From: an uncultured Desulfobacterales bacterium
Lineage (GTDB): Bacteria; Desulfobacterota; Desulfobacteria; Desulfobacterales; SpSt-501
Assembly (NCBI GenBank): GCA_938048455.1
Contig: CALIUY010000015.1
Span: forward strand, 1 to 49,952
Length of the DNA stretch: 49,952 bases
Direction: 5' to 3'
Shown: piece after piece, positions 34,812 through 45,884 of the stretch
Layout of the letters: each line of letters opens with the position of its first letter
Position numbering within the stretch: position 1 is the stretch's first letter
The notes under the pieces: model-generated
The model's input: only the letters and a program-made list of their open reading frames with translations
The model's database searches: none
Told to the model about the DNA's origin: nothing
Position numbers and translations under genes: made by a program

Positions 34812-36641
34812 TTGATCCCTGAAGACCGAATCGCCGCCATCCGGCGTGCCGCGGACATCGTCGAGATCGTCTCGGAAACGGTGACGCTTCGGAAGGCGGG
34901 GAAGAATCTGTTAGGGCTGTGCCCTTTTCATGCGGAGAAGACCCCCTCCTTCACCGTGAGCCCCGACAAGCAGATTTTCCACTGTTTCGGCTGCGGCGCC
35001 GGCGGCGACGTCTTCAGCTTTCTCATGAAGCGCGATGCGCTTTCGTTCCGCGAAGCCCTGCGCATCGTCGCCCGGCGCGTGGGGATGGAAATCCCGGCGG
35101 AGGTCTCCGGCCGGATCCCGCGTCGGGAAAGCGAGGCGGAGACGCTTCTGCGGGCGAACCGGGCGGCGGCCGATTTTTACCACGAGACGCTTCGGCGCGG
35201 CTCTTCGGGGGCTCAAGCCCGGGAATATTTGAGGCGACGGGCAGTCTCGGAGGAGGCGATCGCCGCCTTCCAGCTCGGCTACGCGCCGGCGGCCTGGGAT
35301 GCGTTGCTCGCTCACATGACGCGGCGCGGCATCGCACCCGCCGTTCTCGAAACGGTGGGCCTCGTCGTGCCCCGCAAGGACGGCTCCGGTTTCTATGACC
35401 GCTTCCGCAATCGGGTGATCTTTCCGATTTGCGACCCGCAGTCGCGGATCGTCGGTTTTGGCGGTCGGGTGATCGACGCGGCGACCCCGAAATACCTCAA
35501 CAGCCCTGAAACCCCCGTCTACCGCAAACGGGAAATCCTCTATGGTTTCGACCGGGCGCGGGAGGCCTGCCGGGCCGAGCGCGCGGCCTTCATCGTCGAA
35601 GGCTACTTGGACTTGATCGCCCTTCACCAGCGGGGCATCCGCAACGCCGTCGCCACGCTGGGAACGGCGCTCAGCGCGGAGCACATTCGGCTGCTCTCCC
35701 GTTTCGCCGACCGGTTGATCCTGGTTTACGACTCCGACGAGGCGGGCTTGCGATCGGCCCGGCGCTGCATCGATCTTTTCTGGAAAGTGCATGCCGACTT
35801 CCGGCGCGGCGACGTCTTTCGCGAGGAGCAGGCGGATACCCAGATCCTGGTCCTGCCGGAAGGCCATGACCCGGACTCGTTCGTCAGCCGTCACGGGGCC
35901 GAGGCTTTTCTCGAAATCGCCCGCCGACACGCCATGGGCATCGTCTCGTTTCTGATCGAGCACGCGGTGCGGACCTACGGTCTGGAAACCGAAGGAAAAA
36001 TCCGTATCGTGAACGAACTGGTGCCGGCGCTGCGCCGGATCGACGATGTCGTAGCCCGGGCGCTGTATGTCCAGAAACTGGCCGAACGGGTCGGCATCGA
36101 AGAGACGGCGATTCTCGAACGACTGAAAGAGGCTCCGGGGGCGGTCGCGGAGACCGCCCCCGCCCGTTCCGCGGCCGCCGTTTCCGCGGTCGACCGGATG
36201 GAGGAAAGGATCGTCTCCCTCATGGTCCAAGCCCCGGAGATGCTCCCCGAAATCTCCCGGCAAAAGGTCATCGAAGAATTCCGGGATCCCGAGCTGAGAG
36301 CCGCGGCCGGCGCAATCCTGGAATTCGGCCTCGAGCGGCCCGAACAGCTGCCGGAGCTTCTGGGACGCATCCAGGACGGTCCAGCCCGTCGCCGGCTCGC
36401 CGCGCTCGCTCTGGCCGACGAGTCCTGGACGCGGAAAGGATGTTTGCACCTCATCGCCCGGTTTTTGGAAATCCGCCGTCTGCAGAATGAAACCGGTGAG
36501 CTGCAGCGGGCGATTGAAAAGGCCGAGCGCGAGCGCAACGAGGCCGAGCTTCGGCGCTTGTTGATGGAGAAACAAAACCTGGCCCGTCGCCGCCGTCAGC
36601 AAAGCCGGGCGTTGCTGCATGAAAAATCCAGCGAGGCGTGA
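34812..36641 (+). CDS. dnaG: DNA primase
   Basis: 609 aa. It starts at TTG 34812-34814, which gives the usual [20 protein letters not shown]. The CHC2 zinc finger is [16 protein letters not shown] and [16 protein letters not shown]. The TOPRIM domain has [18 protein letters not shown] and [18 protein letters not shown] (the acidic DxD is DSD). A helical C-terminal region binds the helicase DnaB. It makes primers for replication. It is in the usual dnaG-rpoD order, but rpsU is not in front of it. rpoD begins 20 bases after the stop. Confidence 0.97.
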   Translation: MIPEDRIAAIRRAADIVEIVSETVTLRKAGKNLLGLCPFHAEKTPSFTVSPDKQIFHCFGCGAGGDVFSFLMKRDALSFREALRIVARRVGMEIPAEVSGRIPRRESEAETLLRANRAAADFYHETLRRGSSGAQAREYLRRRAVSEEAIAAFQLGYAPAAWDALLAHMTRRGIAPAVLETVGLVVPRKDGSGFYDRFRNRVIFPICDPQSRIVGFGGRVIDAATPKYLNSPETPVYRKREILYGFDRAREACRAERAAFIVEGYLDLIALHQRGIRNAVATLGTALSAEHIRLLSRFADRLILVYDSDEAGLRSARRCIDLFWKVHADFRRGDVFREEQADTQILVLPEGHDPDSFVSRHGAEAFLEIARRHAMGIVSFLIEHAVRTYGLETEGKIRIVNELVPALRRIDDVVARALYVQKLAERVGIEETAILERLKEAPGAVAETAPARSAAAVSAVDRMEERIVSLMVQAPEMLPEISRQKVIEEFRDPELRAAAGAILEFGLERPEQLPELLGRIQDGPARRRLAALALADESWTRKGCLHLIARFLEIRRLQNETGELQRAIEKAERERNEAELRRLLMEKQNLARRRRQQSRALLHEKSSEA

Positions 36642-36661
36642 AGACCCGGAGGTCATCTGCC

Positions 36662-38554
<1,893 letters not shown>

Positions 38555-38570
38555 ATCGGGCGGGCGATTC

Positions 38571-38599
38571 TTGACAAACCCAGACCGCCCCGTTAGCTT
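38571..38599 (+). promoter_or_regulatory. Promoter of the CAU tRNA
   Basis: -35 TTGACA (38571-38576), 17-base spacer, -10 TAGCTT (38594-38599), with a predicted start about 5 bases before the tRNA. Confidence 0.6.
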
Positions 38600-38610
38600 C
38601 CCGAGCCGAC

Positions 38611-38683
38611 GGGCCCATAGCTCAGCTGGCAGAGCCACCGGCTCATAACCGGTCGGTCCCTGGTTCGATCCCAGGTGGGCCCA
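38611..38683 (+). tRNA. tRNA with CAU anticodon (elongator Met or Ile2), no encoded CCA
   Basis: 73 nt. Acceptor GGGCCCA pairs fully with TGGGCCC; anticodon arm ACCGG-CTCATAA-CCGGT; T-arm CCTGG-TTCGATC-CCAGG. Position 73 is A and the next bases are CTTTTTT, so CCA is not encoded and the CCA-adding enzyme must finish it. The T-run right after serves as a terminator tail. The CAU anticodon alone cannot separate elongator Met from lysidine-modified Ile2. Confidence 0.93.
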
Positions 38684-38810
38684 CTTTTTTCTAGCGTATT
38701 GCTCGAGCGAAAAGCGGCGGCACCGAAGCCGCGCAGGCAAAGCCGCCGCAGGCTTTTCCCTGCCCCCGGATTGAGCCGGCAGGGAACAACGCCCCTGAGA
38801 AGAGCGGTTC

Positions 38811-39611
38811 ATGGCCGTCCGGTTGGGAAAGATTCTGCCGTTGCTCGAAGAGATCGCCCCGCCGGAGCTTGCCGAACCCTGGGACCGTGTCGGGCTCCAG
38901 ATCGGGGATCCCGACCGTTTCCTCCATAGGATCCGGGTCGTTCTCGAGGCCACCGAGGCCGCGGTGGCCGAAGCCTGCAGGGAAGACGTGGATCTTCTGC
39001 TCGTGCACCATCCGCTTCTTTTTCATCCCTTGCAGCGGATCGACACGGCGGGAGCACTTGGACGCATCCTGAAAGCGGCTTTGGGAAAAGGCCTCTGTGT
39101 CTACGCCATGCACACCAACCTCGATTCCGCTCCGGGAGGGCTGAACGACCTCTTCGCTCGACGGATCGGCCTTGCGGGTCTGCGTCCGCTCGCTCCCCGC
39201 GGGATGCCCGGATCCGGTCTCGGCCGCCTGGGAGAATTTCGGCGTCCCCACAGCTTGAAGGAACTTTCCCTCCGGCTGAAACGGGACTTCGAGGTTCCCG
39301 GGATCCGCCGGGTCGGAGATCTCTCGCGGCGCATCCGGCACGCGGCGGTCTGCACGGGATCGGGGTCCGGCCTGGTGCCGGAGTTTCTCGCTTCTCCGGC
39401 CGAGGTGTTCATCACCGGGGACCTCCGTTACCACGATGCGCGGGAGATCGAGGCGGCGGGAAAAGCGGCGATCGACATCGGCCATTTTCATTCCGAGCGT
39501 TGGATGGCCGGCGCGGTCGCGGAACGGCTTCGACGGCTCGTCCGGCGCCGGCGCCTTGCCGTCGTCGTGGAGGATCGTCACGATGAAGACGGACCATTTC
39601 ATATCGAGTGA
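38811..39611 (+). CDS. NIF3/YbgI family metal-binding protein
   Basis: 266 aa. Motifs: EIAPPELAEPWDRVGLQIGD at the start, VDLLLVHHPLLFHPLQRID (metal-binding His pair), YAMHTNLDSAPGGLND (His and Asp ligands), VFITGDLRYHDAREIEAAGK and IDIGHFHSERW near the end. It is the usual NIF3 dinuclear-metal fold, often mislabelled as GTP cyclohydrolase I type 2; the real function is uncertain. It sits between the CAU tRNA and the zinc-ribbon gene, 6 bases before the latter. Confidence 0.93.
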   Translation: MAVRLGKILPLLEEIAPPELAEPWDRVGLQIGDPDRFLHRIRVVLEATEAAVAEACREDVDLLLVHHPLLFHPLQRIDTAGALGRILKAALGKGLCVYAMHTNLDSAPGGLNDLFARRIGLAGLRPLAPRGMPGSGLGRLGEFRRPHSLKELSLRLKRDFEVPGIRRVGDLSRRIRHAAVCTGSGSGLVPEFLASPAEVFITGDLRYHDAREIEAAGKAAIDIGHFHSERWMAGAVAERLRRLVRRRRLAVVVEDRHDEDGPFHIE

Positions 39612-39617
39612 GGGGGC

Positions 39618-40376
39618 TTGAACGCGAAAAATCCATCTCGGGGAAGCGACATCCGGCCGTTGGTCGCCAAGCTGGTGCTGCTCCAGGAGACGGAGCTCGA
39701 GATCCGGCGGCTGAGCCATGAATTGGGGGGGGTCGATCGGCGGCTTGCGGAGCTCGAGGCCGGGCTGCGCGAAGAGCAGAAGGCCCTGGACATCGTGCGC
39801 GAGCGGCTTCAGGAAATCGGCGCCCGCAACCGCAGCCTCGAATCCGACCTCAAAGATATTCAGGCGCGGATCGAACGCAGCCAGGAGAAGCTCCGCAGCG
39901 TGAAAACCAACAAGGAATACCAGTCCGGGCTGAAGGAAATCGAGGATTTGAAAGCGATGGCGGCGCGGGTGGAGGATGAAATGCTTGCCTTGTTGGAAGA
40001 GTCCGAGGCGGCGCAACGCGACGGGAAAGAACGGGAGGCCGCGCTGAAAACCCGCGCTGCTGAGGTCGAGGCGGAAAAGACGACGGTGCTTGCCGAAGCT
40101 CAAGGCTGGCGGAATCGTCTCGCGGATCTCGAGCGGCGGTCGCGGGAGCTTTCCGTCGAAGTCCCCGAAACCGTGCTGGCGCGCTACCGCCGCGTTCAGG
40201 CGGTGAAAAAGGACGGGGTCGCCGTCGCGCCGGTCTCCGGGGCCGTTTGTCGCGGCTGCAACGTCAACATCCCCCCGCAGATGTACAACGAGTTGCAGCG
40301 GATGGACCGCTTGCAGAACTGCCCGAATTGTGAGAGGATCATTTTTTGGAAAGAGGAGGAAGACCGGTCGGAGTAG
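39618..40376 (+). CDS. Coiled-coil protein with C-terminal zinc ribbon (CT398/CdsZ-like)
   Basis: 252 aa. The TTG start at 39618 has a GAGGGGG ribosome site. Residues 15 to about 185 form a long antiparallel coiled coil (LEAGLREEQKALDIVRERLQ, VKTNKEYQSGLKEIEDLKAM), followed by a four-Cys zinc ribbon: GAVCRGCNVNIPPQMYNELQ and LQNCPNCERIIFW. The protein matches the CT398-like family, proposed as an adaptor in secretion or pilus systems; the function is not settled. Its last codons and TAG lie inside the first helix of rnpB. Confidence 0.9.
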   Translation: MNAKNPSRGSDIRPLVAKLVLLQETELEIRRLSHELGGVDRRLAELEAGLREEQKALDIVRERLQEIGARNRSLESDLKDIQARIERSQEKLRSVKTNKEYQSGLKEIEDLKAMAARVEDEMLALLEESEAAQRDGKEREAALKTRAAEVEAEKTTVLAEAQGWRNRLADLERRSRELSVEVPETVLARYRRVQAVKKDGVAVAPVSGAVCRGCNVNIPPQMYNELQRMDRLQNCPNCERIIFWKEEEDRSE

Positions 40377-40747
40377 TCCAGGCGGTCGCCGGTCCTTTTT
40401 CGGGACGGGAGGAAAGTCCGAACACCGCAGGGCAGGGTGCTCCATAACGTGGAGTCGTGGCGACACGAAGGAAAGTGCAACAGAAAGCATACCGCCGCGG
40501 CGCGGAGCGCAGCGCGCCCCGCGCCGCGGTAAGGGTGAAAAGGTGCGGTAAGAGCGCACCAGTCCCCCGGGTGACCGGGGGGCTCGGCAAACCCCACCCG
40601 GTGCAAGACCAAATAGGGGGGCGTTCGAGGGCGGCCCGCCCGAGCCCCCGGGTAGGTCGCTGGAGGTGCCGGGCAACCGGCATCCTAGAGGAATGACCGC
40701 CACCCCCGCACGGGGGTACAGAATTCGGCTTATGGACTGCTCCGACC
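40366..40747 (+). ncRNA. rnpB: RNase P RNA (class A)
   Basis: Helix P1 is formed by 40366-40379 and 40734-40747, 14 bp with one G-U. Class A core motifs are present: GGGAGGAAAGTCCGAACACC, ACAGAAAGCATACCGCC, GGTAAGGGTGAAAAGGTGCG and GGTAAGAGCGCACCAG in the first half, and AGAGGAATGACCGCC with ACAGAATTCGGCTTATGGAC near the end. It is the catalytic RNA that trims tRNA 5' ends. The 5' end overlaps the zinc-ribbon gene's stop codon. Confidence 0.97.
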
Positions 40748-40828
40748 GGCAGCTTCCCCGCTCCCGCCGACGGCCTCGATGCCGGCCGACCTCCAAGGGT
40801 CCAACGTTTTCCCCTTTGCCTGCATGAT

Positions 40829-42157
40829 ATGAAACATTCGGCCACGCCCGAGAGCTGCGCCGCCACGGGGGCGGAGCTCTTTCAAAAACGCATCGGCACG
40901 TTCGCCCACGATTTCCTGCGCTGCACGCTCTTCATCGCCGAGAGCGATCCGGCGAGCGGCGCTTACACGCAGAAGTTTTACTCCACGCTCGCCTCCGCTT
41001 CCACGCTGCTCGAGGATTTTCTCGACTACCACGGGGCCAAGAACAACAAGAACTGGTATCTGTTCCGCGAGCTTGTGGCCACGATGCGCCACATCGGTCT
41101 GGCTTCCAATTTTCAAAAGCACATCTCGAACCGCATTCTGCACTACGATCTCCCCGAGAGCAGCGAGTTCGAAGCCGAAGGGATCGAAGCGCTCCAGTTT
41201 CTCAAGGGATGCCTCGAGCGGACCGCGCCCGTGATTCTCGCCGAGGCGGAGCGCCTGGGCATCCCGCTTCCCGCCGAGCGCCTGCGGGAGGAGGACTTTC
41301 CGCACATCCAGTGCAGCGACTCGCTCGCCTACGATATCGACGACGAGGACAAAGACCGCCAGAAACACCACCTCGTCAAGATCGCCAGCGAATTTTTGAA
41401 CATCGTCAAAAGTTTCGAAGCGATCAAGTTTTACGAGCGGCTGAGCCTGCGGGAGATCCTGGCCCTGGTCCCCGAAAAGGTGAACGAGGTCGAAATCCGC
41501 CGTTACGAAATGCTCTTTCACAACCTGCAATCCGCCTTCGACACCTATGTGATCCACGGCGGCATCCGGGTCCGCAGGCGGAAGCTCAAGCAGCTGCGCG
41601 GCTTTTTCTCGGTCGTCTTCCACCTGCTTCAGATGACGGGCCGGTTGCTGCACTTCTACGAGCGCCATCTCTACGACGCCGGCTACAAGGACACCTACAA
41701 GAAAGTCCACGATCAACTCTGTGCTCTCATTCCCCCGGAGCAGCTTCTCGAGTGGACGATCAACTACGGATTGTACTTCGTCTGCCATTTTCTGGCGCTC
41801 GGCCGCGAGCACGCGCGGTTGATTCTCAACGAGAACATCGAGCGCGGCTCGATCCGTGTTCCGATTCCCCAGAAGCTCGGCTTCCACGCCCGCCCCAGCC
41901 TTCTCGTCGCCAAGATCGTGCAACACTACGGCGGGCAGGTCGAGCTCGTGGTGGGCGAGGACCGTTTCGATGCCAGCAGCGTGCTCGACATCCAGTGGGC
42001 GGGAGGAAAGATCCAGAAGGAAAACCTGCAGGAAGTCTCCTTCGAAGGGGACAGCCGCGCCCTGCGCGATATCGAGATTCTCGCCTCGGTGAACTACGGC
42101 GAAGACCTCATGGGAAAAGGGGTTCCGCTGCCGCCGGAGCTCAAGTACCTGAAGTGA
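40829..42157 (+). CDS. Large helical protein with C-terminal HPr domain
   Basis: 442 aa. Residues 1-330 are a helix-rich region of unknown fold (FQKRIGTFAHDFLRCTLFIA, YLFRELVATMRHIGLASNFQ, FFSVVFHLLQMTGRLLHFYE). From about 340 comes an HPr-like domain: IPQKLGFHARPSLLVAKIVQ with the phosphoacceptor His353, and DASSVLDI with a Ser at the HPr kinase site (383 or 384). HPr normally carries phosphate from EI to sugar transporters; fused like this it could be a regulatory sensor of PTS phosphate. No ptsI or other PTS gene is near. The ATG lacks a clear ribosome site. ispD follows after 13 bases. Confidence 0.82.
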   Translation: MKHSATPESCAATGAELFQKRIGTFAHDFLRCTLFIAESDPASGAYTQKFYSTLASASTLLEDFLDYHGAKNNKNWYLFRELVATMRHIGLASNFQKHISNRILHYDLPESSEFEAEGIEALQFLKGCLERTAPVILAEAERLGIPLPAERLREEDFPHIQCSDSLAYDIDDEDKDRQKHHLVKIASEFLNIVKSFEAIKFYERLSLREILALVPEKVNEVEIRRYEMLFHNLQSAFDTYVIHGGIRVRRRKLKQLRGFFSVVFHLLQMTGRLLHFYERHLYDAGYKDTYKKVHDQLCALIPPEQLLEWTINYGLYFVCHFLALGREHARLILNENIERGSIRVPIPQKLGFHARPSLLVAKIVQHYGGQVELVVGEDRFDASSVLDIQWAGGKIQKENLQEVSFEGDSRALRDIEILASVNYGEDLMGKGVPLPPELKYLK

Positions 42158-42170
42158 ACCGGGGGAGACC

Positions 42171-42899
42171 GTGTCGATCGTCTACGCGCTGGTGACCGCG
42201 GGGGGGCGGGGACGCCGCTTCGGCGGACGCCTCGCCAAACAGTACACCGATCTGGAGGGGGTGCCCGTGGTCGTGCGCACGCTTCGGGCTTTTGACGCCT
42301 GCACCGAGGTCGACCGGCTCGTTCTGGTCGTCCCGGCGGGGGATGAGCTCTGGGTGCGCGAGAGCCTGCTCGCCTCATCCGGTCTGCAGAAGCCCCTTTG
42401 CGTCGTGCGCGGCGGGGAAACGCGCCAGGATTCGGTGTCCGCCGGTCTTGGCGCCATCCCCGAGGAGGAGGCTCTGGTGGCGATCCACGACGCCGTGCGG
42501 CCGCTCGTCACCGCCTCCTGCATCGCAGCCTGCCTCGCCCGCGCGCGGCGGACCGGGGCCGCCGTCGCGGCCGTCCCCCTGCGGGAGACGCTCAAGAAGG
42601 TGCAAGAGGGAACCCGGGTCGCGGGCACGCTCGATCGCGAGGGCCTCTGGCTCGCCCAGACCCCGCAGGTCTTTCGGGCGGGCCTGATCCGCGCCGCCCA
42701 CGAGGAAGCCCGACGGCTCGGCATCCGCGCAACCGACGACGCCGCACTCGTGGAACGCCGCGGAGAGACGGTCTCGATCGTGGAGGGAAGCCCGCTCAAT
42801 ATCAAGATCACGACCGTGGAGGATCTGCGGCTTGCGGCCGCCATCCTGCGATGCGCCCCGCCCCGCGATCCGGAGTCCAGGAAAGGAGAACCGACATGA
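42171..42899 (+). CDS. ispD: 2-C-methyl-D-erythritol 4-phosphate cytidylyltransferase
   Basis: 242 aa from GTG 42171 with GGGGGAGA upstream. It has the nucleotide-binding VTAGGRGRRFGGRLAKQYTD, VVRGGETRQDSVSAGL, VAIHDAVRPLVT, GLWLAQTPQVFRAGLI, ATDDAALVERRGETVSIVEG and NIKITTVEDLRLA. It makes CDP-methylerythritol in the non-mevalonate isoprenoid pathway. ispF, often adjacent, is absent. Its TGA overlaps the next ATG. Confidence 0.96.
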   Translation: MSIVYALVTAGGRGRRFGGRLAKQYTDLEGVPVVVRTLRAFDACTEVDRLVLVVPAGDELWVRESLLASSGLQKPLCVVRGGETRQDSVSAGLGAIPEEEALVAIHDAVRPLVTASCIAACLARARRTGAAVAAVPLRETLKKVQEGTRVAGTLDREGLWLAQTPQVFRAGLIRAAHEEARRLGIRATDDAALVERRGETVSIVEGSPLNIKITTVEDLRLAAAILRCAPPRDPESRKGEPT

Positions 42900-44545
42900 A
42901 GCCGTCCCGACCTTCGGGGGGAACCGAATCCGAGTTGGCGGCCGAGGCCTACCTGCGACAGCTGCGTCAGGCCTTCGAGAAGCTGCCCCACGACATTGCC
43001 CTTCTGCTTTTCACCGACCGTCAGGCCGAATCGGTCTTCACCCAGGGCGCCCGCCAGGTCATCCGCGCCTTTCGGGAGCTTTCCCCGCGGATCACCCTCA
43101 AGGAATACGATCTCCGGCACGAGACGGCCCGAAAGTACAACATCGAAGGGTCGCCGACGCTGCTCATCGCCCCCGAGCGCTACGCGATCCGCTGGCGCGG
43201 GGCCCCCATGGGGGAGGAGTCGCGGAGTTTTCTCGAGGTTTTGCTTCTGGTCGGGATGGGGAAAAGCCAGCTTTCCGATCCGGCGCGCAAGGTGATCCAG
43301 CGGATCGACAGCCCCCGTCGGCTCAAGGTATTCGTCAGTCCCACCTGCCCCTACTGCCCGCAGCAGGTGGTGAACGCCGTCAAGGCGGCCATCGAAAAAC
43401 CCGACCTCGTCTCCGTCGAAATCATCGACATCCAGGCCGAGCCCGAACTCGCCGACCGTTACGCGGCGCAGAGCGTGCCGCAGGTCTTCGCCGAAGAGAC
43501 CCTGGTCGGCCTCGGGGCCCAGGCCGAAGAGGTCTTTGCGCTTTCGCTGCTCAAGCTCGAGCCGCAGACGATCTTCATTCCCGAGAGCGACGCCGAGGAG
43601 GTGCAGACCGATCTTTTGATCGTGGGCGGGGGACCTGCGGGGCTGACGGCGGGCATTTACGCCGTGCGCAGCGGCTTGAAAACGGCGATCATCGAGCGCC
43701 AGGCCCTGGGCGGCCAGGTCGCCCTGACGCCGGTGGTCGAGAACTATCCCGGCTTCACCTCGGTCGGCGGAAAAACGCTCGTCGACATCATGGTGAGCCA
43801 CGCCCTGCAGTACGTGCAGATTTTTCTCGGCGAAAACGTGCTCGAGGTGAATTACGGACAGCCGATCCGCGTGCGGACCAGCCGCCGGAGGTTTGAGACC
43901 AAAAGCCTGTTGCTCGCCACCGGCGCCAGCCACCGTCACCTCGGCGTTCCCGGGGAATCCCGGCTTTCCGGCCGCGGGGTGAGCTATTGCAGCACCTGCG
44001 ACGGGCCGCTCTTCCGCGGAAAAAGCGTCCTCATGGTGGGCGGGGGAAACAGCGCCGTGACCGAGGCGCTCCACCTCCATCACATCGGGGTCAAGGTCAC
44101 GCTCGTGCACCGTCGGGACAAGCTTCGCGCGCAAGAGTTCCTGGCCCGGCAGCTGCAGGAAAACGGGATCCCGATCCTCTGGAACACCGAGGTACGCGAA
44201 ATCCGCGGCGAAGACCGCGTGCGCGAGGTTCTGCTATTGAACAACCGCAGCGGGGAGAGCCGCACGCTTCCGGTGGACGGCGTATTCATCGCCATCGGCT
44301 ATGAACCCGCCGTCGAAATCGCCCGCCAACTCGGCCTGGAACTGACCGAGGAGGGCTACATCAAGCACGACGGCCGGCACCGGACCAGCTTGCCGGGGGT
44401 CTACTCCGCGGGCGATGTGGAGGGCGGCTACAAGCAGATCGTCACCGCGGCCGGCCAAGGTGCCGAGGCCGCGATGACGCTCTTCGAGGACATGATCCAC
44501 CCCTACTGGATGAAAGAAACCCGGCTCCGCAAGGAAACCGTCTGA
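42896..44545 (+). CDS. AhpF-like disulfide reductase: two thioredoxin folds plus thioredoxin reductase
   Basis: 549 aa. The first Trx fold (about 20-125) has lost its CxxC; the second (142-225) has FVSPTCPYCPQQV, with CPYC at 151-154. The FAD/NADPH module has LIVGGGPAGLTAGIYA (FAD, GGGPAG 244-249), the redox CSTC at 365-368, GGGNSA (382-387) for NADPH, and GVYSAGDVEGGYKQIV near the end. This is the AhpF plan, passing electrons from NADPH through CSTC to CPYC and then to a peroxiredoxin or other partner. No ahpC is next to it, so the partner is unknown. Confidence 0.9.
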   Translation: MKPSRPSGGTESELAAEAYLRQLRQAFEKLPHDIALLLFTDRQAESVFTQGARQVIRAFRELSPRITLKEYDLRHETARKYNIEGSPTLLIAPERYAIRWRGAPMGEESRSFLEVLLLVGMGKSQLSDPARKVIQRIDSPRRLKVFVSPTCPYCPQQVVNAVKAAIEKPDLVSVEIIDIQAEPELADRYAAQSVPQVFAEETLVGLGAQAEEVFALSLLKLEPQTIFIPESDAEEVQTDLLIVGGGPAGLTAGIYAVRSGLKTAIIERQALGGQVALTPVVENYPGFTSVGGKTLVDIMVSHALQYVQIFLGENVLEVNYGQPIRVRTSRRRFETKSLLLATGASHRHLGVPGESRLSGRGVSYCSTCDGPLFRGKSVLMVGGGNSAVTEALHLHHIGVKVTLVHRRDKLRAQEFLARQLQENGIPILWNTEVREIRGEDRVREVLLLNNRSGESRTLPVDGVFIAIGYEPAVEIARQLGLELTEEGYIKHDGRHRTSLPGVYSAGDVEGGYKQIVTAAGQGAEAAMTLFEDMIHPYWMKETRLRKETV

Positions 44546-44576
44546 GAGCGCTCCCCCTCCGGAAGGCCCTCTCCCC

Positions 44577-44617
44577 GGATGCGCCGCCTCCGGCTTTTGC
44601 CCGGCGAGGGCGCATCC
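44577..44617. terminator. Long hairpin between convergent genes
   Basis: GGATGCGCC (44577-44585) and GGCGCATCC (44609-44617) form a perfect 9-bp stem that can extend inward. It lies between the reductase and aminotransferase stops. No T-run follows on either side, so termination is possible but not shown. Confidence 0.4.
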
Positions 44618-44621
44618 GCCT

Positions 44622-45764
44622 TCAGATGGGCCGCAGCCGCTCGGCCGCGGCGCGAAGCGTTTCCTCTTTTTTCGCGAAACAGAAACGCAGCAGACGATGA
44701 TCGGTGCGGTCCTGGTAGAAGACCGAAGGCGGGATCGCCGCAACCCCGTACTCGCGGGTGAGCCGGCGGGCGAAATCCCCTTCCGGTTCGTCGCTGATCC
44801 GCGAGTAGTCGAGGAGAAGATAATAGGTTCCGCGGCAGGCAAGGGGCCGGAAGCGGGAACCCTCCAGGAGACTTAGAAAGAGATCGCGTTTCCGCTGGTA
44901 GAAAGCGGGGAGCTCCAGGTAGCGGCGCCGGTCTTCGAGAAAGGCGGCGTAGGCGTGCTGGATCGGCGTGTTGACCGAAAAAACGATGTACTGATGAACC
45001 TTGCGCAGCTCGCGCGTCAGTTCGGCCGGGGCGAGGCAGTAGCCCACCTTCCAGCCGGTCGTATGATAGGTTTTGGCGAAAGAGCTCACGACGAAGCTTC
45101 GGGCGCGCAACTCGGGATGGGCGGACATCCCCCAGTGACGCAAGCCGTCGAAAACGACGTGCTCGTAGACCTCGTCGCTCAGGACGAGGACCGCGGTCGG
45201 CCGCAGCATCGCGGCGAGCTCTTCCAGGTCCTCGGCGGAGAGGACGGCGCCGGTCGGGTTGTGCGGGAAATTGAGCAACAGCAGCCGCGTTCGCGGGCCG
45301 AGGCGATTCCGAAGCATCTCCCAATTGAGGCGCCAGGAAGGGTATTCGAGGGGGATGGGAACCGGCACCCCGCCGCTCAAGCGCACGATCGGAGCATAGC
45401 AGTCATAGGCCGGTTCGACGACGATCGCCTCGTCCCCCGGGTGGACGACCGCGGTGATGGCGGCGTAGATCGCCTCGGTCGCCCCCGCGGTCACGGTGAT
45501 TTCTTGTTCCGGATCGTAGGCGGCGCCGTAGAGCTCACGGGTTTTTTCGGCGATGCGCTCGCGCAGGGCCGCAACCCCCGGCATGGGGGCGTACTGGTTG
45601 CAGCCCTCGCGCATGAAACGGGCGACGAGCTCCTGCAACTCCGGGGCGGGGTCGAAGTCGGGAAAGCCCTGGGAGAGATTGATCGCTCCGCATTCCTGGG
45701 CGAGCTGGGTCATTTCCGAAAAAATGGTCGCCCCGACGGCAGGCAATTTGGAGGAGAGTTTCAT
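44622..45764 (-). CDS. Class I aminotransferase, YbdL/methionine-type
   Basis: 380 aa PLP enzyme. It begins MKLSSKLPAVGATIFSEMTQ and INLSQGFPDFDPAPEL, and has TVTAGATEAIYAAITAVV, LLLNFPHNPTGAVLS, VLSDEVYEHVVFDG and the Schiff-base lysine in VSSFAKTYHTTGWKVGYCLA. The N terminus and lysine segment match the YbdL/kynurenine aminotransferase group, which act on methionine and aromatic 2-oxoacid pairs. Exact substrates cannot be read. Single gene, divergent from the Nudix gene. Confidence 0.88.
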   Translation of the reverse strand: MKLSSKLPAVGATIFSEMTQLAQECGAINLSQGFPDFDPAPELQELVARFMREGCNQYAPMPGVAALRERIAEKTRELYGAAYDPEQEITVTAGATEAIYAAITAVVHPGDEAIVVEPAYDCYAPIVRLSGGVPVPIPLEYPSWRLNWEMLRNRLGPRTRLLLLNFPHNPTGAVLSAEDLEELAAMLRPTAVLVLSDEVYEHVVFDGLRHWGMSAHPELRARSFVVSSFAKTYHTTGWKVGYCLAPAELTRELRKVHQYIVFSVNTPIQHAYAAFLEDRRRYLELPAFYQRKRDLFLSLLEGSRFRPLACRGTYYLLLDYSRISDEPEGDFARRLTREYGVAAIPPSVFYQDRTDHRLLRFCFAKKEETLRAAAERLRPI

Positions 45765-45884
45765 CGGAGAAGGAGTTCCTTGGACCCCACTGGGTTTCGA
45801 AGCGATGCTCCCGGCGGCAAGTCGCCGGGGTGAGCATGGGCTTTGGGGTTCAGCGCTTCGTAAGGGAAAACGGGGAGGGTGTCA

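Noticed and set aside
40497-40536. GC-rich inverted repeat (CGCCGCGGCGCGG with its complement)
   Set aside because: It is an internal helix of RNase P RNA, not a mobile or regulatory repeat.
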